From Chrysopilus asiliformis (lineage: Eukaryota > Arthropoda > Insecta > Diptera > Rhagionidae), in the NCBI GenBank assembly GCA_964034945.1, contig OZ035961.1, positions 26,947,684 through 27,011,683 of the forward strand: DNA of 64,000 nt, in the 5' to 3' direction. Below are positions 1 to 11,200 of the stretch, in pieces. Position 1 is the stretch's first letter; the number at the start of each line of letters is the position of its first letter. Under the pieces are notes generated by a model. That model worked only from the letters and a program-made list of their open reading frames with translations. It had not been told where the DNA came from and did not search any database. The translations under genes and the position numbers were made by a program.

Positions 1-1154
1 TATATGCCGAGGTGACTCACTGAACACCATTTCTCAGAGATCAAATTATTAAAATTTTTACCTACAATATTAATGTTTTTTACAATTTTGTTGTGCAAAA
101 ATTTTGTTGTGTAGACAATGTTAATGTTTTTTTACAATTTTGTTGTGGAGAAATGCATTTTCATTTATGAAAATAGTTTAAATGATATCATTACGAGTTG
201 TTAACTCAAGTTTTCGCATACTCAAAGAAGTTTGTGGTGCTAAAATCATTGACTAGCAAATATTATCCAAACAGGACGTTAATTTGTTGAAGTTGAGAGG
301 AGTGGAATTCAACTTGTCTTTCCAACAAATAGCATTCGTAATTGGCACATTTCGTCCCTAGAAGATCTAATAACATCCAAACGCAACATTCATTTTGTTG
401 CAAAATGTGATAAAGATTGGAGGGGGGAGGGGGGTTTATGTTTTACTAAGGGTCATATGTTAAGTGTCTAGTATGTGATGCTAACACTATACTGCAATTG
501 TTATACTTGGTGTTGCAATTACTGAAATTATCTAAAGAGTCAACTACTTGGAAACTTGTTCAACACAAAAGGACGTATTCATCCCACCGTTCCATCGATT
601 AACATCCCACTCTTTGTCATATTGGACCTAGTGAGTTCGCTTCAAGGATTTAAATGCTGTGCAGCATAGTAATACTCGTAGTAACAAACTAACATCGTTC
701 GTTGTCAACAGAAGTTGAGAAACACAACGACACTCGATAATAGCCGTTGAGGACTTTTGAATTTTGTTCAATTTCTCTCGAGACTTATTTATGCAATTAG
801 GAAAGATTAAAGTTTTGTCTAGATACTAAGCTTAAATCTGTACTAGCGAAATATTTCGTTTAAGTATCGATTTAAAAATTTGTCAGTTTTTTAAATACGA
901 AAAAAATGATAGGAAAATTACTACCATAAATAAATTTGTACTTAAATTTAACAATTTTGTTCTTAAAAATAAAATCACAAAAAAACCGACTCCATGTTTT
1001 CAAAAAAAAAAAAAAAATTTCTTGATATACCTTGAAAGACCGCAAAAGACAGAAATCGACCACACCCCTTACCTGTTAACCCTTGTCCGATCAGCTTCTG
1101 CAATTATGATGGAGTTTGAATGTGGTTTTAAAAAAAAAAAAAATACAGGAGGTA
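1..1154. other. AT-rich non-coding block
   Basis: No open frame here looks like a protein and no repeat with clear ends is visible. There are homopolymer A runs near 1000-1015 and 1130-1142. Short phrases such as the ttttacaattttgttgtg motif recur between 70 and 150, which suggests a small local duplication. I see no gene. Confidence 0.6.
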
Positions 1155-1243
1155 CCCGTTATAGCTAACGGTATAGTTAACGGTATTTTCCAAAAGTTGA
1201 TAGAACACCACCAACTTTTGGAAAATACTGTTAGCTATAACGG
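1155..1243. repeat. Imperfect inverted repeat (hairpin)
   Basis: The left arm contains CGTTATAGCTAACGG and TTTCCAAAAGTTG. The right arm contains CAACTTTTGGAAAATAC and GTTAGCTATAACGG. The left arm has an extra 12-bp repeat of the word agttaacggtat. The loop is about 11 bp. It may be the core of a small foldback element, since the flanks (AGGAGG and TGCTCCT) also partly pair. Confidence 0.75.
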
Positions 1244-1266
1244 ATAAGGATGCTCCTAAACTTCAT

Positions 1267-1472
1267 TCACAACAAAATTCAAGTCGCTAGCTCAACGCAT
1301 TCGAGTTATTTAAGATAGTTAAAATTGACAGAGAGACAGACAGATGCATGGGCGTCCTCATAATTTTGCCTGAAATAAATTTCGCACTGATCAGAAAGTT
1401 TTTATCCGGCTTCGTTCTCGAGTCTGTCTCCGTCATGAATACAATAATTTCCCTCTAGGGAAGAGGAAAGTA
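1267..1472 (+). repeat. Dispersed repeat family D1, copy 1 (3' part)
   Basis: It shares the phrases ttcaagtcgctagctcaac, tcgagttatttaagat, gacagacagatgca, a CTGATCAGAAA block and a terminal ttccctctag/gaagaggaaa hairpin with copies near 20975, 28650 and (inverted) 54127. The copies are clearly diverged, so this is an old interspersed repeat. The common 3' end with variable 5' extent resembles a non-LTR element tail, but no reverse transcriptase frame is present, so the class is unproven. Confidence 0.6.
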
Positions 1473-1712
1473 ATTACTTCTTTGTAAATAATTTACCTAT
1501 GTTGATTTGGACTAAAATTCACCTTTCCCCTTCCTTTTATATCACTCTCCTGATATTTTCAGTAATTCAGGGAAAATTGTTTTCACTGTTATAGAGGTAA
1601 TCACTCGACGACACTTTCCGCCCACTCGGTCTAATAACATCTCTCCAACCCCTTCTTCTAGTTTTCTCCGATCTTTGAAGGGATTTTGATGTGATTTTTA
1701 CCAGCAAACATG

Positions 1713-1988
1713 TACACTCAGAAAAATGAAAGCTAACTCGACGACCTACATACGGCGTAATTGGCCTCGGGCAGGCGCGCGTTCGCCTGCATGTGGGCAA
1801 GTAAAACTGAGTTGACCTGTGGTCGGAGAAATTCTGAAATTAAGCCACCAGCAGGTGAAGTAGGGCATTGGGAGCTGCACGAGTTGACCTTAGATAGGTT
1901 AACTCTGACCGCTAGCTGGCTTACAGACACCTCTGTAAGGTCAGAGTTAACCTGACAAAAAGTTGACCTGGACATTTTTCTGAGTGTA
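1713..1988 (+). mobile_element. TA-flanked MITE, family M1, copy 1 (276 bp with TAs)
   Basis: The ends are TA-CACTCAGAAAAATG and CATTTTTCTGAGTG-TA, inverted copies of each other and flanked by TA on both sides. That target site is typical of Tc1/mariner-type elements. There are four further copies in the window (12363, 44727, 59247, 61795), differing at only a few bases, so amplification was recent. The interior contains inverted and direct copies of GTTAACC and GGTCAACT words and a 15-bp perfect stem (AGGTTAACTCTGACC). The 64- and 80-codon frames seen inside are not credible genes. Confidence 0.9.
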
Positions 1989-2165
1989 GTTTTTGGGCGG
2001 GGTCGCAGGCCAAGTAAATGGAAAGCCGCAGGGTTAGGATATAATGTTAGACCGCGAGGACGTCAAGGGTAAAACTTATATTTGGTATAAAAAAATATTC
2101 AATTGATTTCAAAACATTTGTTCTGGATTTTAGAATCAAAATCCGAACTTAGTCCGTCTTAAATA

Positions 2166-2380
2166 AAGTCGAACCTCGATAAGTCAAACTTGATCGTCCC
2201 ACAAACAAAAATCCCAATTATCGAAGATTTAGAGAAATAGTTGACATAGTGAGGAATAGTGAGGAAGTGAAGGGATTTATGGGCGAAAATTTTAAATTTT
2301 CAAGATTAAATAGCATGCAGTAAGGTAGAAAAAAGTTCAAGACCATTAAAAAACTATCGAGGATTTCGAGGTCCGACTGA
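2166..2380. mobile_element. Degenerate pogo/Tigger-like MITE
   Basis: The left end reads AAGTCGAACCTCGATAAGTC. The right end, read from the other strand, reads CAGTCGGACCTCGAAATCC. The GTCGAACCTCGATAA style of terminus is known from pogo-superfamily elements. The internal tcccacaaac and atcgaag phrases also fit. Ends are only approximate and no exact target duplication remains. Confidence 0.4.
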
Positions 2381-5035
2381 ATTACACATTTTTCATTAAA
2401 ATTACTTGAAAATGTGCTCCTTGAGTGTTTTTAAAGTAAGATCAGTATTTTACCATTCTATTAGAATGGTAACAAAATTCGTCTCCAAAATATAAAGCAC
2501 ACCAAAATATTTTGAAAGTATACTCAATGTATAATTCTCGCCACCACACTAGTTTTTAAACTACAGATAATTCAAAGAATAAAGAATGTAACACTATGTA
2601 ATACCACCATTATTGAATACGAAAAATACTTTCAGTAAGATTTCCTAAAGAAATCAAATCTGTATAAATTTTATCTATTCGTCTGCACTAAACTTAATTT
2701 TAGAGTATGAATTATGTTATAAAAAATTTGGTTAGATGATTCTAATTAGAAAAATATTTTTATGATGTCAAAAAAAATGAATTTAAATTGATTTTTAAAG
2801 TTGAAATGCTTATATACTTATTTACCACCTATTATAAGTTCAAATTAGTGTTAGTATTGTAAAATTAAACTACGAAATCGTTTTATTCTCACAAAGTTTT
2901 CGTCATGCAGTTTTACCGATTACCAAAATCAATATTTCAGTAGATGAAATGCACAGTTTTACAAGTAAGAAAGGCTTTTTTTTATCTACAATTCAAGTAG
3001 CACAATAGGTCGCAAAGTGGGCATTGCGACTATAAAGTAAAGAAATCGGTACGAATGCAAGGCATATTGACTGCATTACGACCTCTTGTACTACTTGAGA
3101 GGAAATATTAAAGTACTCACATTAAAAGTTATTTTTTACTGAATATTACTTAAAAACAAATTAATGAAATATGAAAAAAATTACCTTTTCCAGATTATAC
3201 TTTCTTATTTTTACCCATCTTCGTGCATTAAGTCTTTTACTCTTATTTTATAAACAAATTAATAGAAAATGAAATGAAAAGAAATCAAAAGAAAACTCTG
3301 TTGTTTTAAAGTGTAAGAAAAATGCCAAAAAAAATGTGAATGTTTCGAAAGCCTTTGTAATCAATAAACAAAAAAACTGTTTTGTACTGTAGAATATTAA
3401 TGTAAAAAAGAATAAAATCAAGAAATTATTTACACAACAAAAGTTACTGTGCAGATTTTTACTTCGCAACTAGAAAGTTTGTTTCCCAAAGAAATCCAAA
3501 AAATACAATTTCAAAAAAACCAAAAAATCCATCAAAAATATGTAATTGGATTGTAATCAAACTTTACAAAAAATACGTCAAAAACCAAAATATGTACGAT
3601 TTTATGCTTTTGTTGTTTAAATTCAGAACGAAGTTTTTTTTTCAGTCGTCCAACAAAAATCTTATGGCCAAAAAGCAAATGAAAAAATATTGTTTTTTTG
3701 TGTTTTAAGATTTAAATTATGTTCCAAAATATATTTTAAAATGTAAAATAAATTTTAAAAAAAGAAAGAAAAAAGGGAAAAATTAAAATAATAAAACATT
3801 GACACTTACCTAGCCAGTCTGGAAGTAACGAGCCCGCAAGAGATTCTGAATATCTCTTACCTGTAAAATTAAAAAAAAAATCGAAATTAATAAAGTTGAC
3901 ATTAAACGTGGTATCTAATTTGAGATACATATGTAATAAATATTGCAAGGGACAAATTATGTTATGAAGCTCGTAAACAATGTATAAAAACATGAATCCC
4001 TTTTTCATAGATCACATAAGTGACATAAAGTGATCGTAAATGTCCCAAAATTTAAACGATTTTACAACATGAGGTGTAGATATTATAGGGAAAATCCGCA
4101 CACAAGCAGCGAAAGTTTTTTTTTATTAGTGTCTGCGTTATCTAAACAAAATGCGACATCGCTTTTGATTTATTCGAAAAGTTTTCTTCAACATTACAAG
4201 CAAACATAGCCGCATGGTAGGGGTGCAAGTTTACCCCTTTTGTACTGACTTTCTATTTTAAATTCGTGGAGCTGTTATTTTATGTATTGTGGAAAGGAAG
4301 GATTTCATACAACGCCTGATTACCGTGTAGTTACACGTATTACAGCTAATAGCAAAATGGTTGCATGCCCGCATTCTTAAACCTTTCTCAAAGTTTCAAT
4401 AAAGGGTTGGCTGACATCACATCCGGATAATCAACCATTCGGCAAATTACCCTTTTCGGTTAGTTATGCTTTTGGAAAATTCCACCGACATCCTGTGAGT
4501 TTTGTATTGTTTTCACATCGCTAATGCACTTGGATTGAAAATTAGTACACTTCCACATAATAATAGATATGTTGCATATTAATGATATAATCATATTTCC
4601 ATGAAGTTTTCATCATGCAAAAGGGCTCTACATTCAATCGCCGTTTTTCGGAAAGGGAAAATTATGTATTTTCATGCGGTTAAGGTATAAATTTTTCATG
4701 CCACGCGTTCGTTCGCATACAAGACAACCGCGGTCCAGATATCGGGGAGTTGTATACAAATATATATATATGGATGTTGCCAAGGTATAAATAAACCAAC
4801 ATAATGTTTTAGAAACAAATTTAACCATCATATCATCTGAAAGTACATCATAGCATATTACCATTGAATAGAAAAAGGTAAAAGGAGCTAAAGGCAACTT
4901 CGTATAAACCATAGAATATTTAGACTATACACAGTGTATGGTAAACGTATTTATATAATAGTATTAAGTTAAACCAACATCGCTAACATCGCGCAAGAGG
5001 GAAATATTTTATAATCTTATCTTTAAAATGAAATG
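2381..5035. other. AT-rich non-coding block
   Basis: Mostly low-complexity A/T-rich sequence. One short perfect palindrome (TTACCATTCTA / TTAGAATGGTAA) lies at 2450-2472. A short TA run (tatatatata) lies near 4760. Stop codons are dense in all frames and no protein motif was recognised. I see no gene. Confidence 0.55.
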
Positions 5036-5426
5036 TACACTGTAGAAAATGAAATTGAATTTAAACCGAAAAATGGGGTAAAAACGGGGTAAATTTGCAA
5101 AAACGTCGTAAAATTTCGAAAAAAAATCAGAATTTAGCTCGCACACCATTTAAGTTGTAAAATCACCCAAAAAACATTAATCTTACACTAGAAATAGGGT
5201 AATTTTAAACCTTGCGTAAAATTTCGACCAATATTCGTATTTTTACTCTCATTTTGGTATAAAAACACGCTCGCAGGGTATTTTTGCATTATTGTACGGA
5301 CAATTTAACCTTAACCTTATAATTCGCATAAGGTTTGTGGCATCGGAGTATAAATACTCGAATCGACTTTTACTCTACCAAAATCCTGTGTGGCGCCTGC
5401 CACATGGCAGACATGCCCGGGAAATT

Positions 5427-5501
5427 TGGATGTGAAAACATCCGCAAAAATAATATAATATTTTTGTTTTTGCAGACCGTATAAGCCGAGAAATTCTAAT
5501 A
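5427..5501 (+). repeat. Short hairpin repeat H78, copy a
   Basis: It starts TTGGATGTGAAAACATCC, in which GGATGT and ACATCC pair around a GAAA loop. An A/T-rich middle follows, then TTTTTGCAGACC and a GCCGAGAAATTC end. Related copies lie at 7940 (inverted), 39251 and 59658 (inverted). This copy sits inside the 5036-5823 TIR element. No clear target duplication is visible here. Confidence 0.75.
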
Positions 5502-5753
5502 CCATTTTCGGTGTAATTTTAAACAAAAAATGTCGTAAAATTACACCTTTAAGACGCGGTTTTGCTACCAAATAGGAGGAAAATTACAACAAAAATGTGG
5601 TAATTTTAAACATCCATGTCGTAAAATTACACCCGTATTGTACTTTTACTTCTTATTTAGCTTAAAGTTCCCCCGTAAAAGAGGCTTTTGTACGCCACAA
5701 AATGAGTAAAAATGCATAGCTTTTAAGCCATTACAACTCGGTTTAATTTTACT

Positions 5754-5791
5754 CCTATTATCGTAGGAAAATGGTTTCCTACGATAATAGG
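5754..5791. repeat. Perfect hairpin, 17-bp arms
   Basis: CCTATTATCGTAGGAAA and TTTCCTACGATAATAGG flank a 4-base ATGG loop. It lies 32 bp inside the right end of the 5036-5823 element and could be a subterminal structural feature of that family. Confidence 0.9.
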
Positions 5792-6440
5792 GGTAAAATT
5801 ACAATAAAATTTTCTAGAGTGTAGCACAGGTGTATGAGTCTGTCGTTAAGCATTACAAAATTAATGTGTATAGCATAATTGTGTAATTTACATGAAATAT
5901 TTATGTGGCCAAAATGGTATACATATATACATACTTACGTTAAGTAGTTAAGTAAAAGTTCTATACAGCTTCGTTCTGTACGCGTTACTTCTTGTATCCA
6001 TCAACATTTTGGAGATGGTAAGTTTTATTACGTGAACAAGTTTAAAAAGATTTTTTCTTCGAGTTTCTCGTTTGTAACGAAAGGTATTTTATTTATATAT
6101 GCAGGCCATGTTTTAAGAATACATCTTTTCAACTTTTGAATTTTATAGCAATTGCGTAGTAATATTTTTTTTAGATCATACGGATTTTTGGTCAGCTTGG
6201 GAATATCTGAAGAAAATTATAAATCTCTGTACTGAGAATTAAGAAGCTTCAACGAAAAAACTGACACTAGAAAAATATTAGTTAAATTATGTTTGATTTG
6301 ATAAAATTAAAAAAATCACGAAAATTAACAATAATGGTCAGTTGACAAAAAGCTAGTCGCTAATTTACAGTAGCTAGCAACTAAGTCAAGTATAATGTCG
6401 ATTGGTTTTAGAACTGGTACTTTTAATCTCGGTTTCCAGC

Positions 6441-6507
6441 CAGTGGCGTAGCCTGGGGGTCTGTAGTGTTATTTTTGAGTATGTTTTTTTGGACCCCCAC
6501 GCCACTG
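6441..6507. mobile_element. hAT-like mini-MITE (67 bp)
   Basis: The ends CAGTGGCGTAGCCTGGGGG and GGACCCCCACGCCACTG are inverted copies. The CAGTGGCG terminus is characteristic of some hAT families. The flanks TTTCCAGC (6433-6440) and TTCCCAGC (6508-6515) match at 7 of 8 bases, as expected for an 8-bp hAT target duplication. It is non-coding. Confidence 0.8.
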
Positions 6508-6525
6508 TTCCCAGCTACTATCAAC

Positions 6526-7206
6526 CAGTGTTAGGCAAAATTCAATCTGATTAATGATTGAAAACTAATGATTAAAAAAAATAATCAAAATGATTTTGAT
6601 TTGTGACTGAACTCCTCAGTCATTAGTACAGTATTCCCCGGATAATTGCACATGGGAAAAATCCTGTATTTGTTGTGCAGTTACGAGGGTTTGTGCTTAT
6701 GCGACATTATTTTAATAGCAAAAATTGTGCGCTTATGTGGGGCCCTTTTTACTGCACAAAATTATGGGTCCCTAATTGCAGAAAATTCTACATCCTATAA
6801 TGAAACTATGCACCAATCAATGCCTAATGATGATAAAAAGCAGTTTTAATGTCATAAGTATTAAACAAACAAGGATTTTGAACATTTTCGTAAATGTAAA
6901 AATGTCATTCTATGCGTAAAAAAATATTTAATACTGAAAATGGTTATAAAGATTAGGATGAAAGGAATATTCATTAAAAAAATGTCTGATTCACAATATT
7001 TCGAAATTTCCGCTTCAAATAAAATTTAATCAGTCCTGAAAATGATTAAAACTAATGATTTAATGACTAACGATTAATATTTTCAATCGTAATTATGATT
7101 ACTGTGGTTGATCATGATTGGATCAATCATGATTGATTTTGTTATGACTGAATTTTTAGTTGACTGATCAATCAACTAAAAAATTAGTTAGTTAGGCCCA
7201 ACACTA
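6526..7206. mobile_element. hAT-like TIR element, 681 bp, AATGATT word array
   Basis: The ends are CAGTGTTAGGC and, on the other strand, TAGTGTTGGGC. The 8-bp flanks CTATCAAC (6518-6525) and CTACAAAC (7207-7214) match at 6 of 8. Both terminal ~170 bp are packed with AATGATT, AATCATT, GATTAAT and TGATCAATC words in both orientations, while the middle has few. No transposase frame is present. It lies 18 bp from the 67-bp hAT MITE. Confidence 0.75.
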
Positions 7207-7479
7207 CTACAAACTAACCACTACACTACACTAATGTTAACTGCGCAACAGTTAGTTGTTAGGTGCTTGTTAAACAGGCATCAAACTTGTTGGAAATTTC
7301 CCACTTTTCTGGCACTGTTTAATGCTTGTGAGATTCCAAATGGCGAATACAAATAAGTTTACTGGCCACCAAATAGTTTTGGAGCAATAAATCTAAAACT
7401 TCTCACTGAACATCAATTTCTCGTTTTTTGTAAAAATTCTTAATTTATTTTGGAAACCCTAATTTATCTAGGTTGGAAA

Positions 7480-7577
7480 GTCGAACTTGAATAAGTGGGA
7501 TATCATTAGACGGTCCCACGGTTCCCACTCTCAGAGGTTTCCCATACTTACTCGGGTCCCACTTATCCAGTTTCGAC
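7480..7577. mobile_element. Small inverted-repeat element (about 98 bp)
   Basis: The left arm GTCGAACTTGAATAAGTGGG matches the right arm GTCGAAACTGGATAAGTGGG read on the other strand. GTCCCAC and TCCCAC words occur repeatedly between. It resembles a shortened pogo-like MITE, but the true ends may lie several bases outside (AGGTTGG and ATACCA). Confidence 0.5.
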
Positions 7578-7599
7578 CATACCATTTTTGGATCTTTAG

Positions 7600-8200
7600 C
7601 TGAGGAATATATAACTAATAAATTTAAAAATTTGATGAAAATCGGTGGTTTCGATTCATCAACTTTTGGTGTGAATCCGTTAACCGGAAGTAACCAAAAT
7701 GCCGGCTTTTGAAAAATCGCAATTTCGTTTTTCGCTATTTACTCCGAAACTACACACTTTTCGGTTACCTTACGTATAACAAAAGTTGCAGACAGTGAAA
7801 TTTTCTAGACGTGTGTCTTTTACTAGTCCAAAAAAAATCAGTTTTTGCGACTATCTCGAAAACTAACGGTTCAATCTATAAAGTAAGTTAAAAAGAATAA
7901 TGGTCCCCACAATTTAGTCTTTTACCGTTATCCGCTATCCTATTGGAATTTCTCGGCTTATAAGGTCTGCAAAAACAACAAAATTATATTATTTTTGCGG
8001 ATGTTTTCACATCCAAATTATCCGCTATCGTTTACCGTTATTGAGATAAAAGTTAGAAAATTAGATTTTTGCGAATTGCTTGGAAAATAACGGTTCCTCG
8101 AAAAAATAATTAAGGGAAAAATGAAGGAGGTTTAAATTCTCTACTAATTTGTCTTTTACCGTAAATCGATGACTTTTACCGTTATCAAGATATTTCAGAT
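7600..8200 (-). repeat. Dispersed repeat family D3, copy 1 (inverted), interrupted
   Basis: The reverse strand matches the copies at 15880-16520 and 22650-23080 over blocks containing gataacggtaaaag, atctcgataacgg, aaacgcgtaatttcgga and a ggatttccaccaaaag end. The copies are old and diverged. This one is split by the 78-bp insertion at 7940-8017. The repeat class is unknown and no coding frame survives. Confidence 0.6.
7940..8017 (-). mobile_element. Short hairpin repeat H78, copy b: 78-bp insertion with 12-bp target duplication
   Basis: The 12-mer TTATCCGCTATC occurs exactly at 7928-7939 and again at 8018-8029. The 78 bp between is the reverse complement of the H78 repeat, with GGATGTTTTCACATCC near its right end. 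The related D3 repeats at about 16078-16115 and 22711-22760 run straight through the site without the insert, so they serve as empty sites. A long target duplication without TIRs fits retroposition of a small RNA better than cut-and-paste transposition. No poly-A tail is visible. Confidence 0.8.
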
Positions 8201-10589
8201 TTTGCAAAAAAAAAAAATATTTTTTTATAGGTATGTATTTTATTTTTGACGGATGTTTTAGATTTTGTGAAAAAAAATCATATTTTTTTTATATTTTATC
8301 TGTCGGGTTATACATTAGAAAGTCATAAGCTGTACACATTTTTTTAAATCGATTTTCAATGGTTTATTTATATTATTTATTTTTTCGGAATATTAAAAAT
8401 GTTTTAAAAAACGTTAAATAAAATACCTAATACCTATTCCCAAATGCCTAAGATTTTTTTATCATGACTTTCTTGAAAACGGCTAGAAATCCGGAAAACT
8501 GTAAGTACAATTTGCAACATATTGCATAATTTTCTATATAAACACTTTAATTTGTTGCATTTCAAAAATCCTAATTTAAATATCTTGTGAAATCCTGTTG
8601 AATCCTAAAATTGCGCAAATTTTTAAGAATGCTCTTCTAAAATTCTGGAATTATCACCACTGGATGCTCTAAAATTTCTTCTAAAACCAGTAAGAATATT
8701 AATGCTTGGTATAATAACTTTCTGGCTACAAACTTTCTTCACATATTTGTATTTTTTTTTGTTCTGGTTTAAATCATTTGGTTTTTACTTAATTTTTCCT
8801 TTTGTAAGTTGAGGTGAATAATGAAAAGTTTTCTTGGATTCATTCATTTTCTAGCTATATTTGTCTTTCATCCAAACTAATTTAAATAACTTGCTGTGAA
8901 GCAGCAGAATTAAAGAAAACACTCAACATACCGACGTGTTTTTCCTTTGGGGATTTTTTTTTCTGTTCCCGGAGAAAAATCGTTTTCTTTTGCATATTTT
9001 TCAAGGAAAATTGTATGATGAAGAAAGCTTCATATTAAGCATAAAGTTTTGTTATACGAGTACTAAACATATACACTGTTTGTATATCTTAAAATCTACA
9101 GATATGAGTATCTGTGCAGGATTTTATGTGTTAGGTTTATAGTTAAGATTGAAAGTAACGTAAAAGAATCAACTGAGAATGAATATAATTCTGTAAATGT
9201 GTTTGCTATGTATGAAAAACCTTCTGGGAAAAGGAAAGTCGCGTATTTTCCTTAATTACTTCAACCAAACCCCAAAGTCGAATGATGGGAGAGGGAAGAT
9301 TCTCGACTTCATGGAGAAGAGGTGCGAGTGACAATGGGTTAAGCAAACAAGCAAGCCATCTAAAATCTAAATACCAGTAGCGGCAAGCCGACCGAAGACG
9401 TCGTGGTAAGCAACCCCTTCGCGCGAGTTTTGAATTAATACAGGATACGAAAGAGAAATCTTAACAAAAAAGGGGTTTTGTTTTAAGATTGCAAAATGTT
9501 TGCTGTTGCTCTTGTTGTCGTTGATATGATGTTCGTTTTATTTTTTTGAATTTCTTATTTGTTCATTTGGGATGACTTGAGGTAGTATCTGGGACTTCTT
9601 GCTGTTAATATTTTATTGTGCAAGTATATGTATGCTGGCGTATCCTGAATCCCTTGTCTCTATGCATGTACTTAAATAACAAAATTAAAAGTACAGCATA
9701 TTTTACTTTATCCCCGCCTCTAAACTTTCATATTGCCAACCATCTACCATCTTAGAATTTACCACCATCTACGAGTACGAGCACAGCAACATTAAGCCAG
9801 CATAGTGGCGCAGTATTACATTGAGGTGTTCCATTTTCATCCCATCTAAAATGCTGCTGTGCATACTCGTATACTCTGCGATGTTATATTAAGATTTATT
9901 TTCGTCTTAGCCGAGAGTGAAATAATTTCAGAACTTCTTTAAGTTGAAGAAAGGAAGAATAAGGAACTTTCCTTATGCTTATACTTTACTGTACTGTAAA
10001 CTAGGGACCATAGCACGTTTTTATACTGCGCTAGATATTATAGTGTTTGTTTTTGTTTAAGGTGTGTTGCTATGTAGCGAGTGCGAGTCATTAGAGGAAC
10101 TTCGTGTCGAACTGTTGTTCAACTCAGCGACTTCACTGGAAATTCTTAATGAAAGGGCCTGTTTTGGCCATCAATCTTTTGTTCTTTTTATAGCTAATAG
10201 CGAACAGGATGTTTTAAATGATATTTTTCGCTGCTTCTTAACATAAAAATAGATGTCGGTTGGTAGTGATTGAGATGATTTATGTGAGAGAGTCAGCTAT
10301 CATTAATGGAAAAAAAGATTTACGCCATTTAAAGGAATCATTTCTTTTATTTCATTCAAATTTAATATTATTTCAATGCTGTGTTATCATCTTTTGTAAA
10401 AAACGACCAGATAAAAGGATTTAAATTAGATTTGAAAAAGTGGAAAAAATATAGAAAATAATTTTAAACATAACAAAAGCTATAATTGCCAATCTGGCAA
10501 TCATTGGAGACCCGTATGGTGATATTCGTATCAAAATTCGAACAGTTGTACCAAAATTCCAATTTTAAGTCAAACTTTCCAATAAGATT
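8201..10589. other. Non-coding block, mostly unique
   Basis: The first part (8200-9200) is A/T-rich. 9240-9420 and 9700-9860 have more G+C and look unique. No TIRs, tandem arrays or recognisable protein frames were found. The 60-68 codon frames here carry no recognisable motif. Confidence 0.5.
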
Positions 10590-10870
10590 TTTTAAAATTT
10601 ATTCCAATCAGATTTTGATGTATGGGAGTTTTATGTAGAATCATATCCTAAATAACTTTTGTTCTTGGACTTTTTTGATAAGATGCACCGTTGTTGAGAT
10701 ATTCGCAAAAAACATTTTCGTTCGTATGGGGGGTACCATTTTTGTACTAATGGTCCATTTTTGCCCATTAACGAACTTAGCCTCACATTTTACGAAAAAC
10801 GAATCTGCGCAAAATTTCAAGTCTCTAGCTCAATCCCTGCGCCCGCTTTGGTTTCACCATACGGGTATAA
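10590..10870 (+). repeat. Dispersed repeat family D2, copy 1
   Basis: It shares attttgatgtatggga, ttatgtagaatcat, gcaccgtt, cgttcgtatgggggg, aacttagcctcacatttta and gtctctagctcaatccc with copies at about 13015, 36552, 47655 and 63735. The copies are diverged and non-coding. Fuller copies end in gacagac/gacggacatgcggaaatc, which is missing here. Confidence 0.6.
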
Positions 10871-10998
10871 AAAAACTAAAGCGACAAAAAATAAAAAATA
10901 TTTTTTAAAATTTGTAATATCAAGTACTGTCAAATTTGAGTACCAGAAAAATTTTAATTGTTATTAAAATCTATCGTTATGGGCATTCTTATATTTGT

Positions 10999-11200
10999 GT
11001 ACTGAACACACAAAATATTTAACTCGATATCTCTAACGATGTAGAATCTAGCATGGTAGGGGGTTTGAGGGGATAGAATCACAGAAGGGAAATACGTAAA
11101 ATGTCCTTCCTGGTGTTGTACTGAACACAACACAAAAAATTTAACTCGATATCTTTAACGATGTAGAATCTAGTAGGGGAAGGGTTATGAAGGCATAGCG
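10999..11200. repeat. Tandem duplication, period about 119 bp, two units
   Basis: The block GTACTGAACACA, then tttaactcgatatct, aacgatgtagaatctag and tagggg, begins at 10999 and again at 11118 with small changes. The remainder of 10871-12307 is A/T-rich non-coding DNA with no gene seen. Confidence 0.75.

Larger units (their letters stand above)
5036..5823. mobile_element. TA-flanked TIR element, 788 bp, GTAAAATTAC word array
   Basis: The ends are TA-CACTGTAGAAAATGAAATTG and, from the other strand, TA-CACTCTAGAAAATTTTATTG. Both are bounded by TA. The interior repeats words such as ggtaattttaaac, cgtaaaattacac and ggggtaaaa in both orientations. No transposase frame is present. A copy of the short hairpin repeat (5427-5501) and a 17-bp-arm hairpin (5754-5791) lie inside. 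Confidence 0.7.

Noticed and set aside
1733..1975. 80- and 64-codon frames repeated in the M1 copies
   Set aside because: Their conservation is explained by the near identity of young MITE copies. The frames overlap on opposite strands and run through the TIR and internal stems.
7940..8017. H78 as a hammerhead ribozyme
   Set aside because: The GAAA-loop hairpin and a CGAGAAATTC phrase were suggestive, but the required CUGANGA core is absent.
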